Below are positions 1 to 9,411 of a stretch of 64,000 nt of DNA, piece after piece. The notes below the pieces were generated by a model. The model made no database searches, was not told where the DNA came from, and was given only the letters and a program-made list of their open reading frames with translations. A program made the position numbers and the translations under genes. Position 1 is the first letter of the stretch, and each line of letters begins with the position of its first letter. The stretch is from Flavobacterium ajazii (lineage in GTDB: Bacteria; Bacteroidota; Bacteroidia; Flavobacteriales; Flavobacteriaceae): the NCBI RefSeq assembly GCF_010614725.1, contig NZ_JAAEHL010000013.1, forward strand, positions 105,640-169,639, given 5' to 3'.

Positions 1-204
1 ATGTCTTCCGCCGTTTGCAGGGTTACAGCCAATTGTAGCCAAATCCCGGTTTAAATCAACATATCGGGCATCTTTTAAATGTTCGTTTTTATAATTTTCC
101 TCCATATTGAGTCCGGCTCTGGCATCAACTAAAATAACTTCAGTTGAGTTTTTTAGCTGAAGTAATTCTTCGGGATTTATTATGGGAGACCAATTTTTCG
201 GCAT
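1..204 (-). CDS. Sulfurtransferase (rhodanese / 3-mercaptopyruvate type), N-terminal part only
   Basis: The gene runs off the left edge of the window, so only the first 68 codons are present. The start is the ATG whose complement lies at 202-204, and the frame stays open to base 1. The visible protein begins MPKNWSPIINPEELLQL and contains VILVDAR followed by HLKDARYVDLNRDLA and NPANGGRH. This is the N-terminal rhodanese-like domain of the two-domain thiosulfate/3-mercaptopyruvate sulfurtransferases, where an inactive first domain precedes the domain with the catalytic Cys. The catalytic part lies outside the window, so activity cannot be judged. The DUF1398 gene ends 20 bases upstream of this start, so the two may be co-transcribed. 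Confidence 0.75.
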   Translation of the reverse strand, partial: MPKNWSPIINPEELLQLKNSTEVILVDARAGLNMEENYKNEHLKDARYVDLNRDLATIGCNPANGGRH

Positions 205-224
205 CTGAATTTCTTCTAAAATGA

Positions 225-614
225 TTAACCAGGAATTTTTTCAATTAAAATTTCAGCGCCTGATTTGTCAAAATAAGTACAGGTCATTTCAATAATATCA
301 ACACGCCATTTTGCGATTCCGCATTGTCCTGAATGATTACAAAATGTAATATAATCGGTCTGGCCGTCCTGATGCGCTACCAGAAATTCTATAAAACGTT
401 CTTTGTTGGCTGTATCCTGAACTTTTATTTCAGGATATTTTTCGTCTGAAATAACAGAATAGTTATTTACACCATAATATTCAACATGGCCATCATTTAC
501 AAAGGTGTCATACCCTTTTACGCCCAAAATAATTAAATCCTGTATATAATTTGGAAAATCGGCACCGCTTTTTACTTTGGCATGTGCCTCTTTTATTTGT
601 TCGATTGTAAACAT
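225..614 (-). CDS. DUF1398 family protein
   Basis: A 129-residue cytoplasmic protein with no signal peptide or membrane segment. It starts MFTIEQIKEAHAKVKSGADFP and continues with LGVKGYDTFVNDGHVEYYG, the pattern of the DUF1398 family (YbcV-like small proteins sometimes annotated as phage envelope proteins). No catalytic motif is visible and the function of the family is not known. The gene starts 23 bases after the stop of the upstream hydrolase gene and ends 20 bases before the sulfurtransferase, suggesting a three-gene minus-strand transcription unit. Confidence 0.7.
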   Translation of the reverse strand: MFTIEQIKEAHAKVKSGADFPNYIQDLIILGVKGYDTFVNDGHVEYYGVNNYSVISDEKYPEIKVQDTANKERFIEFLVAHQDGQTDYITFCNHSGQCGIAKWRVDIIEMTCTYFDKSGAEILIEKIPG

Positions 615-636
615 AAAATATAATTTAAGGTTAACT

Positions 637-1629
637 TTATTGCTTCAAAAATACGATTAATGGTTTTATAAATTGATTAAAAGATTCAATATGTGGCAAA
701 TGTCCTGTGTTTGCAATTTCTACAAGTTTTGCATTCGGAATGGCTTTTTGTGTTTTTTTGCCCAGTTCGGCATAATTGCCCATTGTTTTTCTGACTTCTT
801 CTGAAACGAGGGGTTTTCCTAAAGCAGTTTTATCTCTGGTTCCGATGATTAGTAATGTTGGACTTTTGATGTTTTTAAATTCATATAAAACAGGCTGAGT
901 AAAAATCATGTCGTACATCAATGCCGAATTCCATGCTATAATATTATAATTAGGAGCTGTTGTCCAGCCAGCACCCAATTCAGCCCATTTTTGAAAATCA
1001 GCATTCCATTTTCCATCATAATAATTCGCCATTTGGTATTTTTTGATAGCTTCGTAATTTTGTTTTAATTCACTTTCGTACCACCAATCTACAGGCTTGT
1101 AAGGAACAATCAATTTCCAGTCTTCTAAACCAATTGGATTTTCAAGGACTAATTTTTCAGCAGTTTCAGGATACATCAACGTAAATCTTGTAGCTAACAT
1201 TCCGCCCATGGAATGTCCTAAAACAGCTGTTTTTTCAATTCCCAAATGTTCTAACAGTTTTTTTGTGTTTTCAGCAAACTGCTGAAATGTATACTGAAAA
1301 TTATCCGGTTTTGAAGATTTTCCAAAACCAATCTGATCCGGGACAATAACCCTGAAACCTTCTTTTGTCAGGGCTTTAATAGTGGTTTCCCAATAAGCTC
1401 CATTAAAATTTTTTCCATGAAATAAAATGATGTTTCTATGATTGTAATTGGCAGGAGTTATGTCCATATAGGCCATTTTTAAAAGTTGGCGCTGATTACT
1501 GAGTTCAAAAAACTTAACAGGGAACGGATATTCGTAATTGCTTAAATTAATATCAAATTGTTTTATTTTTTCTTCTTGTGAAAAGGAAAAAAGTGGAATT
1601 AATAACAATAAGAGTTTTAAGGTTTTCAT
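637..1629 (-). CDS. Exported alpha/beta hydrolase
   Basis: A 330-residue protein with an N-terminal signal peptide (MKTLKLLLLLIPLFSFSQ, cleavage near residue 18). The fold is a complete alpha/beta hydrolase: oxyanion-hole motif FHGKN at about 70-74, nucleophile elbow GHSMGG at 138-143 with Ser140, acid Asp266 in GTRDK, and catalytic His310 in NTGHLPH. The substrate cannot be read from sequence; esterase, lactonase or haloperoxidase-like members share this layout. It is first in a minus-strand group with the DUF1398 and sulfurtransferase genes. The 364 bases upstream separate it from the divergent pectate lyase gene. Confidence 0.8.
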   Translation of the reverse strand: MKTLKLLLLLIPLFSFSQEEKIKQFDINLSNYEYPFPVKFFELSNQRQLLKMAYMDITPANYNHRNIILFHGKNFNGAYWETTIKALTKEGFRVIVPDQIGFGKSSKPDNFQYTFQQFAENTKKLLEHLGIEKTAVLGHSMGGMLATRFTLMYPETAEKLVLENPIGLEDWKLIVPYKPVDWWYESELKQNYEAIKKYQMANYYDGKWNADFQKWAELGAGWTTAPNYNIIAWNSALMYDMIFTQPVLYEFKNIKSPTLLIIGTRDKTALGKPLVSEEVRKTMGNYAELGKKTQKAIPNAKLVEIANTGHLPHIESFNQFIKPLIVFLKQ

Positions 1630-1841
1630 TGGAATGATAATTTTTATTTGAGATTTATAAAATTACCGTTCTGAGTTTGAAAGGCAAAAATTATAATCTT
1701 AAAATTATCAGAAAATATAGCTTTATTTCAAGAAAAAGATGCTTACTAATAATCATTTTTCTGAAAAATATAAACGCCCGATATTTTATTTTTTATTTTA
1801 AATCATGAAATAAAATTCGAAAAAACTGCAATTCGTTAAAT

Positions 1842-1871
1842 TTTGAATATTTTAATCAGGTGATAATTTTG
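1842..1871 (+). promoter_or_regulatory. Bacteroidota-type promoter for the pectate lyase gene
   Basis: A TTTG element (1842-1845) is followed after 18 bases by TAATTTTG (1864-1871), which fits the TTTG / TAnnTTTG consensus of the primary sigma factor in Bacteroidota with near-ideal spacing. Transcription would start near 1878, leaving a leader of about 115 bases before the ATG at 1994. The rest of the 1630-1993 gap is AT-rich, and I see no gene in it. Confidence 0.45.
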
Positions 1872-1993
1872 TTTTGTTGCTGAATTTATAATGTATTGAT
1901 TTTTAAAGATGTAAACACAGGACGGGGCAGGACAGACTCTTTTTTGCTTATGCCTAAATTCGGTTAACTAACTTTTAACCAATTTATATTAGT

Positions 1994-4900
1994 ATGAAAA
2001 AAATTACCTTATCATTCAGATATGGGGTCAAAATTCTTTCGGCCTTTGTTCTGATTACGTTTATGGGAGAATTAAGAGCCCAAACGTTGGCATTTCCCGA
2101 AGCCACAGGTTTTGGAAGATTTACAACAGGGGCAAGAGGAGCTGCAAATCCACAGATTTATTTAGTAACCAATTTAAATGACAGTGGTCCTGGGTCATTT
2201 CGTGATGCCGTTAGTCAGGAAGGAAGATTTGTAATTTTTAAAGTAGGAGGTATCATTAACGTAGCTTCTTCGATTGCAATTGCGAAAAACACGACTATTG
2301 CCGGACAAACAGCAACAGGTGAAGGAATTGTATTGTTGGGATCTAAGGTGTCATTTACCGGAGCAAGTAATACGATTGCCCGTTACGTTCGTATTCGTTA
2401 TGGAGGAACTGCCAAAGATCAGGATGCGTCTGGGATTTCAAATGGAGCGAATATAATTTTAGACCACATGAGTTTTACCTGGGGTACAGACGAAGTGTTT
2501 TCTGTGAACTGGGATAGTAAAGGAACAAGCCCGGATAATATTACGATTCAGAATTCTATTATTGGACAGGGAATGCACCGTCACAATCACTCAGCCGGAG
2601 GTTTAATGCAGCCTTCTGCCGGTGGTAAGATAAGCTTAATTGGGAATTTATACATCTGTAATAAAACCCGTAACAATAAAGTGAAGGGTATCAATGAGTT
2701 TGTAAATAATGTTGTTTACAACTGGGGGAATTACGGAAATACCTATGGGCATGCTGAATCCGGTGATGCCTATATTATGGGAGGAGATTCTGCAGGAAGT
2801 TCAGATGTTAATATTATCAATAATTATTTTATAGGAGGGCCAAACACAAGTAGTACAGTTTCATCACCGTTTAATCGCGGAAATGATAATTTCTCTTTAT
2901 ATGGCTCTGGAAATTATTTTGACAATAATAAGGATGGTGTACTAAATGGTACGTTAGTTCCTTACGATTTAACGGGATATCCTACTGGAGATATATCTAC
3001 TCTTTTGTCAACACCGTATGATTATCCTATGAAAAATCCAGCATTGTCTGCTGAGGATGCTTATAATAAAATTGTAGCAAGTGTTGGAGCTTCGTATCCA
3101 AGACGTGATCAGGTTGAGAGTTTAATGATTTCAGATTTGGTATCTAAAGGGACAACTGCCACGTATGTATATGTGCAAACTGATTTGACCAGTAAATTTG
3201 GTTTTATAAACGGAGGTGCAGGACATGTTTACGGTGCTCCGGCTCCTTTGGATACAGACAATGATGGTATGCCTGATGCCTGGGAAGATGCCAACGGATT
3301 AGATAAAAATACGGCTGATGCTTTATTAGTCAGTACAACCAATGCTCCTTATCTGAATATTGAAGTTTATATTAACGGATTAACCAATACAACACCTGCT
3401 GATTTTCTTATTCCGCCATCAGGTGTAAATTTTAGTTCTGTAACTTCAACTGAAATCCCACCGGCTAGCTCTTTAACAGTAAAATGGAGTGATAATGCTA
3501 CAAATGAAAATAACTATATATTAGAGCGTTCAACTGATGGAACAAATTTTACAGTAATTAATACGCTTGCAGCTAACACTATTAGTTATAATGATTCTGG
3601 CTTGACGCCTAATACAGTATATTATTATCGTGTTAAAGCAACAAATGCTACAGAATCATCTGCTTATAGCGAAATAGGCTCTGTAACAACTCCTCCAATC
3701 CCATCGGCTCCAGCTAAGGCAGCTAATCCAACGCCAGCCTCAGGATATAATTTTGTACAGTTAAACGGAGGTAATACAACATTAAAATGGACTGGAAGTT
3801 CTAATACGACAACTTACGCAGTTTATTTAGGCACAAATCCTGCAAATCTAACTAAACTAGCCGATGTAGCCTATGTTGCAGCTCCTTCATATCAGCTCAC
3901 AGGTTTAAATACTGCGACAACTTATTATTGGAGAATTGATGCTTCTAATGCAAAAGGGACAATAGCTGGAGATGTATGGAATTTTAAGACTTTAACACCA
4001 GAAATTGTTGGATATTGGCCATTTAAAGAAGCAGCCGGAGAGGGTGATCAAATTGCGGATATTTCAAGTTATGGAAATAATGGACAATTGGATGCGGCTT
4101 ATGATAATGCTTCGGTTAGGGTAATAGGAAAAGAGAATAAAGCTATAGATTTTGCGACATTATTACCAAACAAGCTTATGGTTAGTATTCCAAATCAGGA
4201 TCAGATATTCTTTGATAAAAATTCATTTACTGTTTCATTCTGGATGAAAGCTGATGCTAGTTTAATACCTGCAGGAACAACATTGAGTTCTTATATTTTG
4301 TGCAAAGGCTCAATGACAAAAAGTGTGACAACAGGAGCAACAGGCAGAAGATTTAATGTAGAAATTAAAAGTAATCAATTGCGTTTTGCTATAGATGATG
4401 ATGTTACAAAAACAGAACTTGTATCATCATTGGCAGCTACGAGTTATTTTACCGGAAACTGGGTTAATGTGATTATTATGAGAGATGTTGCCACATCTAA
4501 ATTAAAAATTTATACAAATGGTGTTTTTACAAATGAAAAAGCAGATGCAACAGGAACATCAGTGGGTATTGGAGAGGCAACAGATTTAGTAATTGGTAAT
4601 ATCGGGGCACTTGAACTGTATGCTAATACTACTCCTGCACCGTACAAAGGATTGTTTGATGAGCTTAAAATGTTTAATTATGCATTAACAGCGGCAGAAG
4701 TTACAGCCCTTTATAATCAGACATTTTTAAGTAATAGTAAATTTAGTCAAAATGACAGTCGAAGCAAAAGTAATCTTGTAGTATATCCGAATCCTGCAAA
4801 AGAGCAAATTTTTATCAATATTCCTGATACTAATTTGTCTTCTGTAACTGCAACTTTGAGTGATGTAACCGGGAAAATTATCGTAAAAGAAAACATCACT

Positions 4901-5017
4901 TCTGACGGAAATGGCGTTTTTACTTTGAATATAGCGAATAAAAATCTTTCAGGACTTTATATCTTAAATGTTTCAGGAGAAAACTTTAACAACAGTTTTA
5001 AAATAATGACAGAATAG
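1994..5017 (+). CDS. Secreted multidomain pectate lyase (PL1-like) with FN3, LamG and T9SS sorting domain
   Basis: A 1007-residue exported enzyme. A signal peptide (residues 1-29) precedes a parallel beta-helix domain of about 370 residues with the FPEATGFGRFTTGARG and NDSGPGSFRDAVS signatures of bacterial family-1 pectate lyases. A calcium-binding type segment DTDNDGMPDAWED follows near 417-430, then two fibronectin type III repeats (about 470-570 and 575-670), a LamG/concanavalin-like domain (about 675-915, starting VGYWPFKEAAGEG), and a C-terminal domain with VYPNPAKEQ near 930, the type A sorting signal of the type IX secretion system. It should cleave pectin-like glycans by beta-elimination at the cell surface or outside it. 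The gene stands alone between a promoter and a terminator. Confidence 0.85.
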   Translation: MKKITLSFRYGVKILSAFVLITFMGELRAQTLAFPEATGFGRFTTGARGAANPQIYLVTNLNDSGPGSFRDAVSQEGRFVIFKVGGIINVASSIAIAKNTTIAGQTATGEGIVLLGSKVSFTGASNTIARYVRIRYGGTAKDQDASGISNGANIILDHMSFTWGTDEVFSVNWDSKGTSPDNITIQNSIIGQGMHRHNHSAGGLMQPSAGGKISLIGNLYICNKTRNNKVKGINEFVNNVVYNWGNYGNTYGHAESGDAYIMGGDSAGSSDVNIINNYFIGGPNTSSTVSSPFNRGNDNFSLYGSGNYFDNNKDGVLNGTLVPYDLTGYPTGDISTLLSTPYDYPMKNPALSAEDAYNKIVASVGASYPRRDQVESLMISDLVSKGTTATYVYVQTDLTSKFGFINGGAGHVYGAPAPLDTDNDGMPDAWEDANGLDKNTADALLVSTTNAPYLNIEVYINGLTNTTPADFLIPPSGVNFSSVTSTEIPPASSLTVKWSDNATNENNYILERSTDGTNFTVINTLAANTISYNDSGLTPNTVYYYRVKATNATESSAYSEIGSVTTPPIPSAPAKAANPTPASGYNFVQLNGGNTTLKWTGSSNTTTYAVYLGTNPANLTKLADVAYVAAPSYQLTGLNTATTYYWRIDASNAKGTIAGDVWNFKTLTPEIVGYWPFKEAAGEGDQIADISSYGNNGQLDAAYDNASVRVIGKENKAIDFATLLPNKLMVSIPNQDQIFFDKNSFTVSFWMKADASLIPAGTTLSSYILCKGSMTKSVTTGATGRRFNVEIKSNQLRFAIDDDVTKTELVSSLAATSYFTGNWVNVIIMRDVATSKLKIYTNGVFTNEKADATGTSVGIGEATDLVIGNIGALELYANTTPAPYKGLFDELKMFNYALTAAEVTALYNQTFLSNSKFSQNDSRSKSNLVVYPNPAKEQIFINIPDTNLSSVTATLSDVTGKIIVKENITSDGNGVFTLNIANKNLSGLYILNVSGENFNNSFKIMTE

Positions 5018-5040
5018 TAATAAAAGTTTATATCTAAAAA

Positions 5041-5070
5041 AAAACCGTTACATTGATTTGTAACGGTTTT
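5041..5070 (+). terminator. Rho-independent terminator after the pectate lyase gene
   Basis: A perfect 12-bp stem AAAACCGTTACA / TGTAACGGTTTT with a 6-base loop, followed by T residues, 23 bases after the lyase stop. The A-rich left side means it may also act on the convergent thioesterase transcript from the minus strand. Confidence 0.8.
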
Positions 5071-5097
5071 TGTAATTTATAGTGAACCGTATTTTGT

Positions 5098-5535
5098 TTA
5101 AAGTCCAACGAAATCATCACTTTTTGGGAAAATACTCAATGCTTCTATGGCAATTTCAGGTGTTGGAGAAGCAAGTTTTCGCAGTTTGGTATCCATCCAG
5201 GCGCCGTCGACGGTAATAGTGGCACAAAGTGTATCGTCTTCTCTTCTGAATTCGTGAATGATAGACCAGCGTGAGGCATCGGCTTTCATTTTAGAAGTTT
5301 TGGTATGAATGAAAATTTTATCCGAAAGTTTTAATTCTTTTCTGAAAACACATTCTTCCCTAAATAAAACCGGGCCAAATCCCTGCGTTTGCATCACTTT
5401 TAAAGTCAGGCCAAGTTCTTCAAGGATTTCGATACGATGCTGTGCGCCAAAATCGTAATAAGCACTGTGACGAACATGAAAATTTGGGTCAAGATCTGAC
5501 CAGCGAAAAGATATTTCTTTAGTAAACGAAACCAT
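5098..5535 (-). CDS. Acyl-CoA thioesterase, hot-dog fold
   Basis: A 145-residue protein of the 4-hydroxybenzoyl-CoA thioesterase / FadM-like group. The N-terminus has FRWSDLDPNFHVRHSAYYDF, the usual active-site segment in which an Asp (here in the DLDPNFHV stretch) precedes the long central helix of the hot-dog fold. The length is normal for the family. It probably hydrolyses acyl-CoA in the cytoplasm; the acyl group cannot be predicted. It is convergent with the lyase gene and not clearly part of an operon. Confidence 0.75.
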   Translation of the reverse strand: MVSFTKEISFRWSDLDPNFHVRHSAYYDFGAQHRIEILEELGLTLKVMQTQGFGPVLFREECVFRKELKLSDKIFIHTKTSKMKADASRWSIIHEFRREDDTLCATITVDGAWMDTKLRKLASPTPEIAIEALSIFPKSDDFVGL

Positions 5536-5626
5536 TTTTTTTATTTTAATTTAAAATCGAAATTACGAATATCAAATGGTAGTTTTTTCTAAATAAAAGT
5601 TATTTTTTATTCGTTTTAGATTTTCA

Positions 5627-6295
5627 CTATATCATTTGGGTACTAACAAGGATCAAGAGCAATATTTGTATTCCTAAAATAATCCAAAAGAAGTTTCTGC
5701 TTGGTTCTGAAACATTTTTTAATCCGGATATCGTTTTTTCTTTTATGACGTCAGTAAAACTTAATTTTTCATCTGAAAAATCAACATCGTCAAGATTTGC
5801 TTTTTTAAGACCGTAAATAATAATTTTTTTTAACCATTTATTATTGTCCTTAGAATCACTAATTTCCTGAATTAATTTTAGTTTCAATTTCGTATTGTCT
5901 GTTCCCTTTTTTAATAAATCGGGCTGGTTCGATTTTATTTTCCCGAGGACTTTCTCAATAATCGGGTATAATAAAGCTTCTCCTTTATCGGATAATATTT
6001 TATTGACTGTTTTTGAAATAATGTATTTATTTCCAAAAGAAAACAACACAAAGGGAGTGATAAAAATAGAAAGAGTTATAAGAGTAAAACCAATAGGTCT
6101 CTCAAAGAATAAAATTAACAAGACTGCTATACCTGCTCCTGGCGCACCAGGACCATCTGACGATTGAAATAAAAAGATTAATAATGTAGCTACAGATAAA
6201 GCAAAAATTAATAGTTGTCCGATAATATTTATTTTAAGAAAGCTAAATGTTGCGCTGCCAAAAAGTTTGGTAGCATATTTGAAATTGTCGGTCAT
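5627..6295 (-). CDS. Membrane protein of unknown function
   Basis: A 222-residue protein. Two hydrophobic segments near residues 25-47 and 65-95 surround a Pro/Gly-rich loop (SSDGPGAPGAG). A charged, mostly helical region follows (about 100-195), and a final membrane segment (FFWIILGIQILLLILVS) closes the C-terminus. I do not recognise the family. It lies 184 bases downstream of the NERD-domain gene on the same strand and could be its neighbour in a unit, but the gap argues against tight coupling. Confidence 0.6.
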   Translation of the reverse strand: MTDNFKYATKLFGSATFSFLKINIIGQLLIFALSVATLLIFLFQSSDGPGAPGAGIAVLLILFFERPIGFTLITLSIFITPFVLFSFGNKYIISKTVNKILSDKGEALLYPIIEKVLGKIKSNQPDLLKKGTDNTKLKLKLIQEISDSKDNNKWLKKIIIYGLKKANLDDVDFSDEKLSFTDVIKEKTISGLKNVSEPSRNFFWIILGIQILLLILVSTQMI

Positions 6296-6478
6296 TAAAA
6301 GGTATTTTTTAATTTATTTTTTTTTTACACTTGTAATTATTTTCGTTGAAAGACAGAAAAATTGAGCGGCAAAAATATAGAAAAAATAGTACAAAATAGA
6401 GATTGTGAAAAATAATTTTTAATGGATTAAACGGATGTCATTTGAATTTAAAATAATTTGAAAGTAGTATGGAATTAT

Positions 6479-7576
6479 TTAGATAACTAATTTAGACGAT
6501 ACTTCTGTATGTTCCGAAATACTAAGTAAAAATTCCGCAATTAACACTGTTTCATTTGTTGTAAAACTGTGATTAAAATATCCTATATAATTTAGTAATT
6601 CTCGTAAAGTTAGGATTTTGACAAACTCAAATTCTTCAAATGGTTTATTGTTGGAGAAAACAATAATATTTTTGATAGGAATTTTTCGGTTGCCCCAATG
6701 ATTACGTGAAAAAAATAGGTTTGATTTGTTTATTTTCTCAGTTAGTATTTTATATAAAGCAAAGTTTGTTCGAAGAACCTGCTGGACAGGGGAGCGTAAA
6801 TCCAGATTGTCTATTGAATTTTTACTCCAGTTTTTTGTTTCAATCAAGAAAATACCAGATGGAGAAATCAATAAATGATCTATTTGAATAGATTTTATAG
6901 AATCATTTTTGTGTTTTATTGGAGGATTAAAAGAGCAACAAAAATCATTTATCAAAATATAATCATCAGACAGCTTTCTAAGAATGTTCTCTACTTTTTG
7001 TTCGCCAAGGGCGCCGTAAATTGTATTGTTTAGACTTTCAATAACCTCTTTTTTCCTTTCCAATATCTTAAAATCTGTAACACTACTTTCTTTGACTGCA
7101 TTCTGAAAATGTAATGCAAGATATTCAAAGCGTTTATTTTTTTTAGAAAGCATTTTTTTTGCCTGATATTTAAAAAAGATGACTTTGAAGTAATATATCA
7201 ATTGTATAAGCCAAAATTTTGTACAAAGGACAAGATTAATCCAATAGTCTTTTATAATCGGGATAATTTTAGAATTCGTTTGAGGCAGATTTTCTATTTC
7301 TTGATTATAATAATCCAGTCTTTCTTTTAATTCTTCTTTAAGATCATTTTCTCTTTTCGGAATAACGATGTTCAACTCAGATAATTCTTTTTCAAGAGTT
7401 ATTTTTTCTTTCTCAATAAGTGAAGTGTGATCTGAAATGATTTTTTGTTCATTGATATGATAATTTTTCCGAAAACTAATCAACTCATTTAATGAGTTAA
7501 ATTCATCGATATTATTTTTAACCAAATGAAATTGTATAGTATTTAAGCATCCAATTGTATTATAAACTCTACACAT
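6479..7576 (-). CDS. NERD (nuclease-related) domain protein with N-terminal coiled coil
   Basis: A 365-residue protein. Residues about 35-85 form a charged coiled coil and 110-130 contain a hydrophobic stretch. The NERD domain occupies about 190-330: ALGEQKVENIL, then IQIDHLLISPSGIFLIETKNW, which supplies the conserved E, D and E-x-K residues of a PD-(D/E)xK-like nuclease core. NERD proteins are proposed DNA-processing enzymes; the biological role here is unknown. The start follows the TlpA-family gene by 11 bases, so the two are probably co-transcribed, although a functional link is not obvious. Confidence 0.75.
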   Translation of the reverse strand: MCRVYNTIGCLNTIQFHLVKNNIDEFNSLNELISFRKNYHINEQKIISDHTSLIEKEKITLEKELSELNIVIPKRENDLKEELKERLDYYNQEIENLPQTNSKIIPIIKDYWINLVLCTKFWLIQLIYYFKVIFFKYQAKKMLSKKNKRFEYLALHFQNAVKESSVTDFKILERKKEVIESLNNTIYGALGEQKVENILRKLSDDYILINDFCCSFNPPIKHKNDSIKSIQIDHLLISPSGIFLIETKNWSKNSIDNLDLRSPVQQVLRTNFALYKILTEKINKSNLFFSRNHWGNRKIPIKNIIVFSNNKPFEEFEFVKILTLRELLNYIGYFNHSFTTNETVLIAEFLLSISEHTEVSSKLVI

Positions 7577-7587
7577 GTTCTTGTTTA

Positions 7588-9081
7588 TTAAGGATTAACC
7601 TCATTTAGTTGTTTTTCTAAACTTTCGATTTCAGAAGGACCATTTAGACTTTTTTTAATAACAGTTCCGTTTTCGTCAGTCAGGAAATGCCACGGAATGC
7701 TCATCGATTGATTACCATATAGAGTTCTTAAATCGGCATCTAGCTTTTCGTTCGCCCTGATATGATGCCCTTCTAAACTGTAAAAATGAATCATATCTTT
7801 CCATTGGTTTTCCCGGTTTTCTTTGTCTATAGAAATATAAACCATTGTAATGTTTTTAGATTTCAGTAGTTCATACAATTTTGTATTGTCTTTAAACTCT
7901 GCTTTACAAGGGCCGCACCAGGTTGCCCAGATGTCGATATAATATTGTTTTCCATTTAATTCTTTTATAACATCCTTTACGGAATTAACAGTTGCCGGAT
8001 TATCTATAAATTTAATTTTTTCATTCACCGATTCTTCCTTCTTTTTATGGAAGGCAATGATTGAAATGATTTCTGGTTCTAAAAATAAAGTATAAGGACT
8101 GGAAGGGTATTCTTTTTTAAATTGTTCGAAAAGTGTAATTAATTCTTTTTCGTAATTTTTATTGATGGCTTCATAATAGATATAAGCCGCAAAATAATAT
8201 TCTAACTGTTTTCCTGATAAATGCTTTTTAGCGTTGTCAATATTATGAGTATGGATTAGTCCTTTTTTATGGTATTCTGATAATGCAGCGATGTCAGTTT
8301 TTTCAATAATTAGTTCCTGATAGCGCAGATAATTTTCTGCATAATAAAAAAACCATGGGGATCTTAATAATTCAGGATTAGTTACAGGATTAGAGTCGAA
8401 AATTACAGCCCAGAGTTCACTGTATTGAGCAGGTGTCAGAGTATTTTTGTTTCTGGATACATTTAAAAAGTTTATAAATCCAAGACTTCCCATAATGCCT
8501 TTATGAAAGTAATTCCGGTCTGTTTCAATAAGATTGTAAAAGTCTTTAGATATTTCTTTATTTTTTAAGAGCTTTTTAAATTCGGCGATTTCTGTTTCTC
8601 TTGCTTTTTCATTTTTTTGTGTTATTTGAGATATAACACTGTCTTTTGTATAATTTTTTGTTTCAATTTCAAAATGGCCTCCAATGAGCATACTTCTGTT
8701 TGGAATCTGATTGTATAAAGCCTGACCTTTTTCGTTTTTAGATAGAATTCTAAATTTGTTGTCTTTGATTTCAGTATTGATGAAAACTTCATATTTCATT
8801 CCGGGTTCTGCAATGATGATTCCGTAAGAGTTAAAATGATTAAAGAGTTCAACAATGCAGGCTTTTTCTGCATTAAGTTTTATTTGAAAATTACCTGAAG
8901 AATCCGTTTGTACGGAATTTTTAAATCCGATAAAATCAATTCCGTTTATGGGTAAAGTGTATTCGATTATTTCAGGAATCTTTCCCGTTATTTTTCCTGT
9001 GATGATTATATCGCTTTTTTTTCCATGCCCAATTGCGAATAAGGGAAGGAGTATTATAAAAAGAAGTTTGGATAGTTTCAT
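7588..9081 (-). CDS. TlpA-family thiol-disulfide oxidoreductase, DUF4369-type
   Basis: A 497-residue exported protein. The signal peptide spans about residues 1-19. An N-terminal beta-rich DUF4369-like region (25-115) precedes a long helical linker, and a C-terminal thioredoxin domain begins near 365 with the redox motif WCGPC at 388-392. This layout is common in Bacteroidota, where the proteins reduce or exchange disulfides in the periplasm. It heads a minus-strand unit with the NERD gene. The 396-base gap upstream of it, shared with the divergent dnaK gene, contains a repeat element and likely dnaK control sequences. Confidence 0.8.
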   Translation of the reverse strand: MKLSKLLFIILLPLFAIGHGKKSDIIITGKITGKIPEIIEYTLPINGIDFIGFKNSVQTDSSGNFQIKLNAEKACIVELFNHFNSYGIIIAEPGMKYEVFINTEIKDNKFRILSKNEKGQALYNQIPNRSMLIGGHFEIETKNYTKDSVISQITQKNEKARETEIAEFKKLLKNKEISKDFYNLIETDRNYFHKGIMGSLGFINFLNVSRNKNTLTPAQYSELWAVIFDSNPVTNPELLRSPWFFYYAENYLRYQELIIEKTDIAALSEYHKKGLIHTHNIDNAKKHLSGKQLEYYFAAYIYYEAINKNYEKELITLFEQFKKEYPSSPYTLFLEPEIISIIAFHKKKEESVNEKIKFIDNPATVNSVKDVIKELNGKQYYIDIWATWCGPCKAEFKDNTKLYELLKSKNITMVYISIDKENRENQWKDMIHFYSLEGHHIRANEKLDADLRTLYGNQSMSIPWHFLTDENGTVIKKSLNGPSEIESLEKQLNEVNP

Positions 9082-9220
9082 GATTTTTGGTTAAAAAGAA
9101 TGAATTAGTAAAAGCAGGTTTGATTCTTTCAAATATATAGTATTTAGATGGTTAATTGAATTGCGAGATGCAAAATGTTGTTTTTAGATTCGGGATTTTT
9201 ATTTTGAAAACGAGTGTTTT

Positions 9221-9291
9221 AGCCCTGATAGCAGCGTCATCCTTTACTGCCGGGGTTCGGCAGTAAAGATATAGCGGATAGCAGGAACAGC
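9221..9291. repeat. Intergenic imperfect palindrome typical of flavobacterial genomes
   Basis: The core is a strong stem-loop: TTTACTGCCG paired with CGGCAGTAAA around a short GGGTT-type loop. It is flanked by AGCCCTGATAGCAGC on the left and GCGGATAGCAGGAACAGC on the right. These flanks resemble each other as imperfect inverted copies. From memory, elements with the flanks AGCCCTGATAG and GCGGATAGCAGGA recur between genes in this group. It is not part of any gene here. Confidence 0.6.
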
Positions 9292-9411
9292 TCCTGATAA
9301 ATGACATGTAAAGTCCTTATGCCATGATTGTCAGGTTTTAAAAATGTCATGTTGTCAGATGATTTTTGGTGTCCCGACAGTAAAACTGACAAATTACTTT
9401 GGTTTTTTATA

